Assembly: GCA_022497155.1 (NCBI GenBank)
Contig: MU385710.1
Location: 1,240,001 to 1,304,000, forward strand
Direction: 5' to 3'
Length of the DNA: 64,000 nucleotides
Source of the DNA: Whalleya microplaca
Lineage: Eukaryota; Ascomycota; Sordariomycetes; Xylariales; Xylariaceae
Part shown: piece after piece, positions 9,622 through 21,635 of the stretch
Position numbering within the stretch: the first letter of the stretch is position 1
How the letters are laid out: each line of letters opens with the position of its first letter
Notes under the pieces: generated by a model
Told to the model about the DNA's origin: nothing
Database searches by the model: none
The model's input: the letters and a program-made list of their open reading frames with translations, nothing else
Made by a program: the position numbers and the translations under genes

Positions 9622-12600
9622 TCAATGGATCCCAGCCAAGTCATTGCCATTGCCGTTGATGCCGTTGGGGAGTCTTTCTGGTGACTCCTTTGTGCTCCTG
9701 ATACCGTTTACTTGGTGCGTATTTGGCCACCTAGTAGAAGGTGATAGGTTGTCGCTGGTGTAGTCCGCAGGCTCGTTCGATGCCATGCTTCTGGGCGTCA
9801 AATGAGCTCCGTTGAGCCCAGCCTGCTTTTGTTGATCCGTGAGAAGATGGGCGAGGCCCTGTTCGATACACAGCCGCACATAATCAGGATCATCCGGCAT
9901 GACAGCAACAAGTCCATTTCCTCTCCTCGGCACTAGATGCTCTGGAAAGGGATCTTTGCTTGGCTTGTACTGCTTGGGTAGATCTTCACCAACCAATTGC
10001 CCGTTTATATAATACTTATATCTTGGTGCAAATGACCCCCGGCTTTCAGCATCGGGATCCTGTTTCCACTTTGCTGGAGCACTCCATCTTGTGAGGGCCG
10101 ACTCATGTTCTGGGAGTTCACAATAGCAGATTGCGAGCTTGACATTGCGGAGATGGGGAACCGTGGGAACTATGTAGAGAAAATCGGACTCCTTTGCACA
10201 TGTTAGTTAGGTCGACGGCCTGGCAGAGTTGAGTCTTACCTTGACAAAGAACATATCCGTCTCGAAGAAGCATTTCGCCGCCTCACCACGGAGTTGTTCA
10301 AGTCTTCGATAGCCGACCGTGCGTGGGTCGCCTCCGTAGTAATCAGGCAGCTGCTCTCCTAAATGATAAAGCCGGCCTTCTGTCAGGGCGTATCTGTCTT
10401 GCTCGAGTCGCCATATTACTCTCTTTGCTATACTCGACAATGGAATGCGTTCCCAGGCAGTATCTGTGAAAAAGAAAAATTAGCGTTGAATGCATTGTTA
10501 ACACAGATATTACGCACATCTCGACAGTGAAGTGTCCTTTTCCCCCAACAGCAGAGCAACCTGGGTGTTGAGTAACCACTGCTCACGCCCATCTGGCTTC
10601 CCTGTGGCCTCTGTATTGATCGTGTCATATCGGACGCCTTGCGCTTTAGTAAACAGCTCGGCAATTTCTCGTTGTTTCGGATCCGGACAGCTGTCAAGCC
10701 AGCGCAGCAAAGGAGGCAGCTTAGAGAGACGAATCCTCTCCAGCTCTTCCTGTCGTAGTCGCTGCATTTCCGCCTCGCGAGCAGCTCGTTCCGCACGTTT
10801 GCGCTCCTTTTCCCTCCGCTCTTCCTCTTCTCGCAAGCGTCGAGCTTCCTCAGCCGCTTCCTTTTCGCGACGAATCCGCTCTTCTTCTTCCCGTCGCCTC
10901 CGTTCCTCTTCTTCCTTCAATCTCTTTTCTTCTTCCCGTTGCTTTCTTTCTTGCTCCTCCTTTCGCTTCCGCTCCTCTTCCAGCAGTCGTACTCTTTCCT
11001 CTTCCTCCTTACGCCGTCTTTCCTCTCGCTCGAGTCGATTACGTTCCTCTTCTTCCAGACGCTTCTTCTCGGCAGCTTCTTCTTGGCGCTTCGCCTCCGC
11101 TTCCTGCTTTTTCCTCTCGTCCTCTTGACGCTGCCGTTCCGCTTCCTTTTTCTTTGCCTCTTCGGCAGCAATCAATTCTAGTTCTGCCTGACGTTTCTTC
11201 GCTTCCAAACGCTCAAGCTCGGCTCGCGCTTCACTATCTTCAGCGGGTTGCGTTTGATGTGCGTCACGCATTTCCACGTCTAGTTCTTCTGAGGCAACGG
11301 TAATGCTCGATTTCTCTAGCGTGTTCGATTTATCGAGTTCTCTTCGGTCACGATTGGCCTTCTTGCCTTTCTGTGTTTCCTTCCGCTCAGACTCCGAAGG
11401 TCGTTGTCTCTTGGCAGCGTCGCGCGACGGGTCTCGCTTGTGTTGACGGTCATCGGGCGAGGAATTCTGCAAATGGCGTCTTTCCCTACCATCAGTATCT
11501 ATCTTCCTTCTCTTGATAGGTGCTTCGCTGTCATTCTTATCTGCGGTCCCGTGGCGGGGTGGCGTAACACTTGATCGATGTCTCTTGCCTGAGCTTTCAC
11601 CAATTGATAATCTATCATTGGATTCATCGCGCTTTAATGCTTTTGTCCGATCGTGGTACCTTTCTGAGAGCCGATCAGGTCGCGGCTTCTCCGATGCATC
11701 GTCATTTTTTGCGTCACCACGATCGTTAGTGGAGTTGTTTGATACCATACTCGCACGTCGTTGCATTTCCCTGTGTCCCTTCAAGTCTTTGCCTGAAATA
11801 AGCTTCCGCCGGGGTTTCACAGCTTCGCCGTCCGAAGATCCAGCTGCCAAGTCTGAGTCAGCAAGTTTCGATTTTGTCGGTTGCGCCTTCACAGGAGGAG
11901 ATATCTCTCGATCCGAAGTGGCAATTGTCGAGGCCCGCTCCTCCTTTTTAGGTCGGCCTGGTCCACGTTTCGGTGAAGTTTGTTCTTCATTATTCCCAAA
12001 AGAAAGTGAGCGCTTCTTCTGCTTAGGGCTACCAGAAACCTTATTGAGATCAAGCTTTTTCTTAGACTCAATCTCGCGAGAAGGACTGGAAGGTCGGCGC
12101 TTGTGTGACCGAGAAGCGTCAGGACTGGATTCATTACGAGTAGCACGCCGAGAGTCTAGGTCCGCATTGCGCTCGCGATCCCGTTTGCCGGGTGATTTCG
12201 TTTTGGTACCACCCTTAGAAGCCTTCTTGTAATTATCGTAGGCATTCTTCAGCATGTGTTCCTCGTCTTTCCAGTTAGGTCCTTCGCGACGTCTAGCTAT
12301 TTCGTAATATGTCTGTCCCTTCAGCACACGACGTGTTGGATCAAAGTTGGACGCATTGAGGAGAAGCTTAACGACTTCAAGATTTTCTTGGCCAATAGCA
12401 GCTAACATTGGTGTTGCATGCTCACTTGGTAGACCAGAGACCGGACGTGGATCAGGATTAGCACCTCCCAAGGCCAACAGAAGCTCAACAACAAAACTGT
12501 GGCCGCCACGCGCCGCATTGACTAGGGCTTCTGGATCCTCACAGCGTTCTTTGACTTGCAGGACACGCGTCACGGTCTCATTGTCGCCGCGGGCCGCAGC

Positions 12601-14340
12601 CTGCCGAAGAGTCTTATCGTCGAGATTCATGTAGAGTAGGTGATTACTTGTCTTGGTTGACCGCACCGTCCCGCCTCGCCGTTGAGCTGCGAGCGTGCCG
12701 CTAGCAGAAGCTGTTGGTGATCGACGAGGGCTCTCGGGCCCATGAGATGAAAGAGTGTCGACTTCGTGGGGTTGGTGGTCTTCTGAAGTTCGACGAAGTT
12801 CGCCCACCCTCTCCTTCGCTTCCCTCAGTGCGGCACGGATCTCGTCAGCGTTGTCTAGGTCGTCGGGCACTTTCTCTAATGGTTCATGGCCTTCAGCATC
12901 AGCTTTGCGAGGATTGACGCCAGCTTTGAGCAATATTTTGACAACACCCAAGTGCCCGTTTTCGACAGCATCCAAGAGCGGAGTTTCTTTGTCGCTGTTT
13001 CGGCAGTTTAGGTCGCACCCAGCATCGATTAAAAGCTGAACGATGTTTTCGTGCCCATTAAGCGACGCAATCTGTAGGGGCGCGTTTCCTGCGTAATCGG
13101 CAAAGTTTAAATCTTCGGGTCGTTCAACCAACCGCCTTTTAGCGGTTTCATATTCGCCCTTGGCGCAAGCTTTAGCTAACAAAGTCTGACCATGATTATC
13201 AACATGCTTTTTATGAGGCGGCATCTTGACGGGTGACACGGTGCACTCGCCAGTGAGAGGAGTAGCGATGCTTCTCAGTTTCGAGCTTCGGGGATGAGGG
13301 CTGCCGCTAGCTGAGGAATCGTCAGAGTGGTAGTCGGTCGACTGTAGGGGAGCGGGTATGCGTCGTTTCTTGGAACTGAAACCATTCGAAGATTGAGAAG
13401 GAAGCTGGGTTGAAAGGCTACGTCGGTGAATGCGCCCATGAGGTGAAAGTGATCGATTCCGCGAAGCCGAATGTTTATCATGATGTTGTCGGCTAGAGGA
13501 CCTAGGATCTTTCTCCTTCGCGGCAACAGAGCTATCAAGGCTCGCGTCTGAAATGCGTGGTCGTCGTGCCTTGCGCGCTTCGCCCTCGTCTTCGGATTCA
13601 GCTTTGGGTGCCTTACGCTTACCGGGCAACAGCCTATCTACAGACTTAGACTTGTGCTTGATAGAATCTCGATACGACCGCGACTTGGATGACTCCGAAC
13701 CCGATTCCGAATGATTGTCACCAGACTTGCGTCGACGATGAGACTGTTCGTGACCGTTGCGATGATGCTGTGGCGGAGAGGCAGGAGCAGAACTCAGACC
13801 ACTAGAAGCATCTTTACTGCGTTGCAGCTTCTCCCTCTCCCTGTCAAACGGCCGTTTCTTCCTTCCCAACGAAGCAGCGACATCTTCGGAAGGGCCACCA
13901 CCACCGCCACCGCCACCACTACGGTCGGCATCTTTCCCATCTCTCGAGTGCTTCCCAGGCGGTGGTAAAATATCATTCATCTCGCCATCGCTCTTGTCCT
14001 CATGCTTGATCACCTTCCGCGGTTTCGACGGAGAAATGGTCTCTTTTCCAGGTAGAACAATCGTCTCGGCATCTGAATTTTGGTCAGGCCCAGCATCGTC
14101 ATCCTGGGCATTCGAAGAGGTCTGCACAGACCGTGACTCTTTAGACTCTTTAGCCTCCTTGGACTCCTTGGGCTCTTTGGCTGCAGAAGACAATCTGGCA
14201 TTCAGAGAGGGTTTGGTATTGTTGGTGGTGTTAGTGCTCGCAGTCTGGGCTGATTTGGGATCACCAGATTCAGCGACTCCCCGCTTTGGAGAAGCAGGCT
14301 GCTTCGTATTTGCGGACTCGACAGCATTCTGCGCATCCAT
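9622..14340 (-). CDS. ankyrin-repeat protein, Hos4-like (Set3 complex subunit candidate)
   Basis: Exons (complement) 14340..10518, 10463..10240, 10191..9622; introns of 54 and 48 nt; 1538 aa. The open frame extends 7 codons above 14340 but without an ATG, so the first ATG is used. Order: long charged disordered region (1-370); ankyrin repeats (about 378-500; TLLAKACAKGEYE, NAPLQIASLNGHENIVQLL, TPLLDAVENGHLGVVKILL); second ankyrin group (about 570-700); disordered linker; a 160-residue Glu/Arg/Lys helix (about 1040-1195); conserved C-terminus (LPPLLRWLDSCPDPKQREI ... YYGGDPRTVGYRRLEQLRG). Yeast Hos4 is the ankyrin subunit of the Set3 histone deacetylase complex; the layout fits but orthology is inferred. 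The last two exons recover a globular C-terminus that a single-exon reading would lose. Confidence 0.85.
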
Positions 14341-16062
14341 AGCATTCAATTCATATACCACGAAACAATACAGTGCACCATGATGGCCACTCGCTGGTGA
14401 CTGTCTGAGAAAATTCGCGTTGGAGAAACGGCTGTATGGATTTTGGCGGCTATGGGCTAAGCTACAAGTGCTCGAGGGCGAGATACGAGTGAAACGGTCG
14501 GTCGCGGGTTAAACAAGGAACAGATGGACAAGACTTGACCGCATTGAATTGCAACAGAACACTAGCGGAATAGAAACAGGTACTGCCGGGCTAATATATC
14601 GCTAAGAAAGAAAGAAAATAAAATGGCTTTCGTAAGTAAAAAGAGCACCTTCGATTGGGTTTGGTATTGCGTCGAGGAGACTATTTGCAGGTCTTGGTAA
14701 AGTGATAAGTTGAGGATAGGTTTGTATTGTACAAAAAAGTGGCGGCAAGCAGCAGCAGTTGAAAAACACCGTAGGGAATAGTAGAGATAGGACGGCAGAG
14801 GCTGCTCTAACCACTCTGCCACTAGCCCAGACTTGCCAGGCAGGCCAGGACTGCCAGGACTGCCAGGACTGCCAGGCAAGGCCAAGGACTGAGTAAGGTA
14901 GAGTCTTGGCTAACCCGGGACCCACCAGTAAAACGTGCAGAACGACTTCAGAACGTGCCTAGCCGTATCGGACTAGCGCGGTCCTGTAGTGCTGGTTAGT
15001 GTGGTAACACTAGGACTCTTCCTCGAGTCGCCTTTGAAGATCAATTTCAGGAGCAGTCTGTCTGCGTGGCCACGACTATGATTGGTCGCAGCTGTGAATA
15101 CGGGTGGGCTGGAGTGGCCGGTATTTCCGCAACACCGCAGCGACACTGCATCGACACTGCAGTTTTTCATCGCCCCCCTACAGTGCCGACCCCCTTGCCT
15201 GCTGCCTGCCTCGCACCTTCACAAGTCAACACAAGTCAACCTTGTTTGTCCCTGCACTGCCAGTCTGCCTCCCTGCCAGCCTGCCTGATTCCGCCCCTCA
15301 TTTCCCAAAAACTCGGCCAGGTTGTCCCTTCCTCTGCCTCACGCAAAAATTCTCTGCTTGCAGGGCTCCTTTATTACCTACTGAACCGCTCCTCTTTGCC
15401 TCATTTTATTAATCCCATCCCCTCCATCTCCCGTCTCCTTTTTCATCCGACCTGCCCTACACTACACTACCTACCTATCTACATACCTACATACCTACCT
15501 TCCCATCTACCTACACAATACTCAGCTACATACCTGCGCCCTACCTAGGTACCCATCCAAGTCGAGATTTCTCTCTCTTACCTTCTCGACCCCGATACTG
15601 CCAGGCTACCAGGCTACCAGGCTGCCACGCTGCCACGCTTCCCACCGACTGGCCGACCTGAACTTCGCTCATCTTGATAAGCATAGATTAGTGCAGATCA
15701 CTCTACCGGCCCACGTTTTCCCCTTTCTGTCCAAAACTATTTCATTTCGATTTCGATTCCGATTTGGGATTGTTGATATCATTGATGTGCCAACCAAAAA
15801 TCTGGATTAATTCCACGCGTATCTAGCCAGATTGTGCTTGTGTTATCATTGACAGAGGGCAAGCACTGTAGCTTGCAATGCACAGTACAGACCCGTAACC
15901 GTTTTGATCTCGTGCTTGTATGTCAGTATCGCGACGTCTTTAGCTTTCTACACCGTCCACAACAATATCCTTAGCTCTGCTCAGCATATGATAGTCAACA
16001 GAGGCTGCAGCACGTCCAGAAAATAGCGCCAGCCGTACCGTGTTCACAGACAGCCACTGACC
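14341..16062. promoter_or_regulatory. divergent promoter region between ankyrin gene and ALKBH6-like gene
   Basis: 1.7 kb between two start codons on opposite strands. It holds a tRNA-like A-box remnant (about 14790-14830, minus), a 9-bp tandem repeat (14831-14877), a CT-rich stretch at 15160-15560 with CTACC/TACATACC runs, and TACCAGGC/TGCCACGC repeats near 15600-15640. The CT-rich part reads like a long fungal 5' leader. No ORF here has a recognisable domain. Confidence 0.5.
14831..14877. repeat. 9-bp tandem repeat (ACTGCCAGG)
   Basis: Near-perfect short tandem copies of ACTGCCAGG with flanking GCCAGGCAGG variants. It lies immediately beside a tRNA-like A-box remnant in the divergent promoter. 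Confidence 0.8.
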
Positions 16063-16936
16063 ATGGCTATCAACCCCGTAAATAAATCCACTGAGTTATT
16101 TTTGCCCGAATACCTGGACCAGGTCCGAATTACAAATCTACCTCCAGCGGCATACTACATCTCGAATTTCATTACCAAGGACGAAGAGAATAATATCCTG
16201 GAAAAAGTGTGGTCACAATTCGAGATGATATTCACGTGGCCATCGCCTGACTGTGACACAGATAGCATCCGCCCCAAAGCCACGCTGGAAGCAGCTGACC
16301 CATCGCCGTCTACAAACTTGGCCATCCGATCTGGTGAACAATAAGTTGATAGACGCTCCCTTACCGGAATGGCTGGATAAGCCGATCGTGTCGCGTCTAA
16401 AATCGATTTGCCTCTCGCAGAATGACAACTCGAACATCTTTTCTGACAGCCCTCATCAAAAGCCGAACCATGTCCTAATTAACGAGTATCCTCCTGGCAT
16501 TGGAATCATGCCACACAAGGTAATTAATGCTAGTAGACTGTCATGAGATGAAGGACTTATCTTGGAATAGGACGGTGCTGCATACCATCCTGTTGTGTGT
16601 ACTGTAAGCCTTGGTGCTAGTCTCTGTCTCAATATTTACAAGACAATGGACGATGGCGCTCTGGACCCCGAACCTGCGTGGAGGATTTTTCAAGAACCGA
16701 GAAGTTTACTCATCACCACCTCAGCTCTCTACACGGACTTTCTCCATGGCATCGCTGATGTCACCGCGGACGTCGAACTCTCGAGAGACACAGTTGCTAA
16801 TTGGGATCTTTTACGGTCAATCGACGATATCCACGATGGTCGAAACATACGAGAAACCCGTACGAGCCTGACCTATCGTGATGTGATGAAGGTTTCCAAG
16901 TTGGCAAATAAGCTTGGATTATTTCAAAAGAAGTGA
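16063..16936 (+). CDS. AlkB-like Fe(II)/2-oxoglutarate dioxygenase, ALKBH6 type
   Basis: Exons 16063..16206, 16262..16519, 16571..16936; introns of 55 and 51 nt, all phase 0; 255 aa (human ALKBH6 is about 238). The N-terminal segment LPPAAYYISNFITKDEE leads into PKPRWKQLTHRRLQTWP. The Fe ligands are visible: HxD in MPHKDGAAYHPVVCTVSLG, formed exactly across the second splice junction, and the distal His in DFLHGIAD. The 2-oxoglutarate Arg region is near the C-terminus (RTSLTYRDV). Family members are oxidative demethylases or hydroxylases; the ALKBH6 substrate is not well settled. The first donor (GTGTGG) is non-consensus but the frame and motif continuity demand it. It ends tail to tail with the polyprenol reductase, 21 bp away. 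Confidence 0.92.
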
Positions 16937-16957
16937 TATGCCCAAGTAGACTCAACT

Positions 16958-17993
16958 CTAAAATATCCCAGGTATCATTTTCCATTTTCCTTGGACTTTG
17001 TCGCGGCCGAATCTTTCGCTGTACCACTTCTTGGTTCCATTTGCGGTAACACCGAGGTTGACTGAGACAAATAATGCAGCACAAACCAGCGTTTTGTTGT
17101 ATAGCTGATCCTCTGGGGCTGCTATTATGGCCAGTGAAAGGTACAGCAGACATTCACATGTATAATGTGGACACACCAGGTATTGAAATAAACCATACTC
17201 TGGCAGTGTATACTTCTTGAGAGCAGATAGATGTTTATGGCATCTGTACTGCATATACCACGAAGCGAAGAAAATGGGGACACCAAGGATGGCATTCACC
17301 GACGGTACCACATTGCCAAGGGGCTGTATGTCTGGTTTCCATATCGATCCTGCAGGTTGACCAGTTAGGAAGTCAACGAAAAGCACAGGGCTATGGTAAC
17401 CTACTAGACCCTTCAACCCAGATGGATATGCTTGTGCAAAGGTAAAAGGCTACTCCTAGGAGCCAATGGACGATCCACATCTTAGAAGATGACGGCCGAA
17501 TGATCGCCACATATTCATATAGTCGCCTGGCACCTTGGAGGCTCATGAGGGACCATACCAAAATGACCTGATTGATTGACATTGAGGCCTGTGCTTCCGA
17601 GGCGTGGTTCCGCACGATGAATTCGAGGGCTGGTCCATGATAAAGATATTGAAGAGCCCAGAAAATTGAGCAGGATATAGAAACAATGTAAAAATGAATA
17701 AACCACGAATGGGGAACTTCGCCAACAGACGTAGCCCAGCCAATTATCTTAACAAGTAGGCCATTATCTGATGCTTCTCTTGCCTTCTCGTCCGTAGTCC
17801 CGCCAGCTGACGTTCGAGCTCCGTACCGAGTGAGTAGTTGCTGTGCAGACTCCGGAGTGGCTGCAATAGCCAGCACGGCCGCGGCTGCGAGGACGTAGAA
17901 GAGCTGGCAGAGGGTTGCTGGGCTCAGGCTCGCGAGGTAGGCGAGGAAGTCCGCAGGTAACATCCTGGGTAGGGAGCCTCCCGGAATTTCCAT
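16958..17993 (-). CDS. dfg10: polyprenol reductase (SRD5A3/Dfg10 family)
   Basis: Exons (complement) 17993..17405 and 17349..16958; a 55-nt intron (GTAGGT...CTAAC...CTGCAG) resolves two frames; 326 aa (human SRD5A3 is 318). Multi-pass ER membrane protein of the steroid 5-alpha-reductase superfamily, required for making dolichol from polyprenol for N-glycosylation. Visible signs are several hydrophobic helices, SLQGARRLYEY in the middle (compare the family's Q.RR..E motif), MQYRCHKHLSALKK, and the C-terminal catalytic-type stretch (FQYLVCPHYTCECLLYLSL, then HFYK-like KKWYSERFG and IPGIF at the end). The open frame extends upstream to 18011 only through a TTG, so the ATG at 17993 is preferred; a further Met 10 residues on is possible. 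Confidence 0.9.
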
Positions 17994-19019
17994 CCTACCT
18001 ACGCTTCCCAATGAAAACCGTGTGGTGGCAGTCGAAGAACAGAGGTTGTATGAAGTACGTTTCTCGATACAGCATGGGTTCGCGAACTTTTAGTCTGGTT
18101 GGTTTGATGCAAGTGTGACCCTAGAGAAGTATATGCGATTACCAGATTACTATGAATCCAAGGCGTTATATGCATCAATCGAGGTGCCTCTTCTCTGAAC
18201 TCTCTCTTTGGCATCTTACCTATTTAATTATATCAATCAGCGTACAGTTATCTCAGGCTTGACGAACTTGATCTTGTATGCGATGAACATATAACTCAGA
18301 GTCAGGCTAACCTTCTAGTTTCAGACAATTTACCCATACATATGCGACACGAAGCATTCAGCAAACGCGAATGTTCAGATCAAGACGGTCAAGAAACAAA
18401 CTTGGGGTTCAAATAGTTCTATAAGAAAGTGAGATATTATAATCCTTGGCTCTAGAGGGCGATATAGATTTTAGACTCACATCAAGTTGTCTCATAACTA
18501 GACTGGAATGTCATAGTTACCAATAACTTGTCTATAATACTCCTACTATATTAATAGGTCTACTAAGTAATCCGCTCTCGTATATTTTATAGACTTTTGT
18601 TAATAATGTAGTGTCATATGAGCAGGCTAACAACTTAATATGTATAAAAGACTATCTAAGTCAGTTCTTAGCTATTCCTAGTCAATAAGCATTTGGCCAC
18701 ATTGGAAACGTGAGAACCAGAAGGTAGAGCGCGCGATATCAGTAGGTGCAAAGTATATGGCTAACTTTTGAGCCGCGTGCTACATGTCATACGTGAGGAT
18801 TGAGTTGGCATAAGTTAACAAGACTTTAAACTTTAATCTCATGCTAGTTTCTAGCATAAAACTTCTCGGTCACTCTATCCATTGAATTTCCATATTAGAA
18901 TTAAGAATTTCTAAATGGAGTTCACAGTATGGTATCACAATATCTAGTGCCAGGATTGCAGCCTATAATAAAACAGACATATCCCTGCCTCCCGCTTTGC
19001 ATAACTCCAAGTAAAGGCA

Positions 19020-19130
19020 ACAAACAAAAGTGACCACATTGAGGTTCGAACCACTACACATGAAGTAAACAGGAAAGCAAAGAGAATTGTGACAGACGCT
19101 TTGACCGCCTGAGCTAAGTCTCATAAATCG
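19020..19130 (-). repeat. tRNA-derived element (SINE-like or tRNA pseudogene)
   Basis: On the minus strand an A-box-like TTAGCTCAGGCGGTCAAAGCG is followed 44 nt later by a perfect B-box core GGTTCGAACC, the order and rough spacing of a pol III internal promoter. The D-arm can form 3 bp, but anticodon and T-stems do not pair, so it is not a working tRNA. A decayed tRNA or the head of a fungal SINE are the best readings; a single copy cannot decide. Confidence 0.5.
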
Positions 19131-21620
19131 ACTGAGTAGAGAGTGTACTCCTGCCACAACTTCGAGGTACAGAGAAGCCTTCCGGGTTTCCACAGCAAAC
19201 ACACAAATGGAAACAGAAGAAAAAGAAAAAAAATTCTAATGACGAATTTCAGATAGATATAATGGCAAAAGCGAAGCGTTCATCCAGCCTCCCTAATAGG
19301 GAGCTGGGATTTATTTGGTTATGTTGTTCAGCTACTTCGCTGAAAGGGCTGGGTGTAATTTTGAAATATAAAGGCTCCTACACATTTGCCGAAGATATTG
19401 CGTGTATTTCATCGGGTCATTGAGACAAAGCAATGAGAGTAATGTACGTAGTATTAAAGGGGTGCTGCCTTAAGACCTGGCCTGTGTGTGCAAACGGTTG
19501 ACTCACATAAAGACCTAATGTGCTATACTTTACAGCACACACTATATTTATTGCGAATATTACCCAACAAGAATTACATCATCATACCAAGCTCTCTATA
19601 CTAACAAAATTGTCTGCTGATGTCTGAGGCTGTCAAATAGGAACACATCTGTTTTCGTATTCTGGAATCATGTTCGCTTGAAGTCCAATCTTAGCAGTCA
19701 GAAACATAGTCAATCCTTTAGGTTAGTTCGTAGACTTTGCTGCCAGATAATACTGCAACTAAAAGAGCAGATTGTGACGAACTGCTAAGTTTATCCATAT
19801 TCTAACGAGACATAGCCTTGTATGCGGCTGTGGGTTATCGTTGTGTAGACTATGGCCATTGCGATCCTCTCTCTCTCTCTGTATCCCGGGAGATTCGGTA
19901 TCCCCGGCCACATCCCCCAGCTGACCAGTTGGAAGGCATATAATTGCCAATAATACGACCGCCTATCGCCCTACGGGGCAGTGTTCCAAGTAACCGATCA
20001 AATAACCTATAGGTTTAAAGTAGCAGTTCTAAATTCCAAGGTCTATAGTTCAAATGCTCCAAGTGCTATGTTTAAAAAAGTTCGAAATATATGCTTAAAT
20101 AAAAATTTCAATAAGTTCGAACTAAATGCTTAAATTAATGTTTTATAGTTTTAATTAAAGTAATGGCTTTTTGACGGGTTTGTCTTTTTGCTTTCTTTTG
20201 TTTCTTTTGTTTCAAAATTACGTATGTCAAATACTCCCGTCTTCTTTTGCGATGCACCATATATAGTCAGTCGATCTCCGACTAGCTACTAGTGTAGGGC
20301 CATAAGTATTATACGAAAACATGAGACTACTTCTTCACCTTGCCATGGCAAGCGCATGGGATCGCCAAGCCATATATCTGTAAAATTCACAACAAGGGTG
20401 GCGCCTGTAAGCGAGTTGGACGCTTCAAACTCACGTTCAAAAGATTAACAGCCAATCTCTGTAGTAAAGTCCATATGGGGCTTAGTCTTCAGCTTGAGCT
20501 TGAAAGTTGCATAGCAGACTTTGTCTTAGGACATGGAAGTAACTCTTCTACATACAGCCATTCAACTTGCTGCTGACCTTTTCAATCACGATCATTGCAA
20601 GCCATTGGAAGCTCGAATTCTGTTGAGACTACAATAGAATTCAAGTGCGCGTAATATGATATAGTCTAGCCTTGTTGAAAAGGTCATCATCAGCGAATTC
20701 AGCCATAGTGATAATCTCGAGTGGCAAGTGTTGTTGTAAAGCCAAAGGGAATTCCAAGCGACGATGAGTAAGTCTAAGGTACTGTCACGAGACGAACGTA
20801 TGAAGTAGCAAAACAACACAGTTATTGCACAAAGATCTAACTAAAGGGTTGTTCTCCGAGCAACCTTTATATACATGATCCTAACAAAGGATCCTGACAG
20901 GTACCTCCGTCGATTATTCTCGCCTCTTCAGCAGTAGGTAATGTCGGTTATACGAAACTGTGGAATTGGAGACGTTCAAGTCTCTACCCTATGGCTAAAT
21001 CGTTGCCGCATCAAAAATTAACATAATTACCTATAACAATGTGTACAGACTAAGTGTGCTTAGAACTATTTGGGTGTGGCTTTAGTATATAACATAGCAT
21101 GTGGAACAACCTTCTATAACGTAATAAGTCTTCCTGAAATATACACTACTTTCTAACATGTATTCTAGCCCAATGCTAGGGAATGCGATGGTAAAGGCAA
21201 GAAAACCCGAGTCTCATTCGAAGACAGATTTATCAACTATTATTCTGACGGTATCTACTGCGTAAAGCTATACAAGGAGATGACTACTTTCTAAGAATAT
21301 ACTGCCCCCTAAGGCGCCAATTGAGATATTTTAATTGAAGTGGATTGAACTTGAGAGTCCGATACTTTATAAAGGTGACTCACTGGGGATGGTATCATAA
21401 TATCTACGGCTCTGAATTGATAACCTCGAATGAAAATTCGACTAGTACAACCTTTCTAACCCCTTTTATAATGATACCAACTGTTGAATGAGTGTATCTC
21501 TCGAAAAACAACCTAACATTGTTTTGATAATATCGTTCCTTTCATACTGCTATAATATGCCTTATAGGGCTGAGGGGTGCGGGCCTTCGTATGGCCACCG
21601 CCTATATACGGATATATCAA

Positions 21621-21635
21621 GGGGGCTTCGCCCCC
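21621..21635. repeat. GC hairpin in AT-rich sequence
   Basis: A perfect inverted repeat, GGGGGC-TTC-GCCCCC, stands out inside an AT-rich desert. It may be a remnant of an inserted element or a cruciform-prone site; function unknown. Confidence 0.6.

Noticed and set aside
10532..11181. Long plus-strand frames (up to 198 codons) opposite the Hos4-like helix
   Set aside because: Ser/Arg/Leu-only composition, the antisense image of GAG/CGT-rich codons.
11513..12232. 239-codon plus-strand frame
   Set aside because: Antisense to the ankyrin gene with no recognisable domain; shadow of biased codon use.
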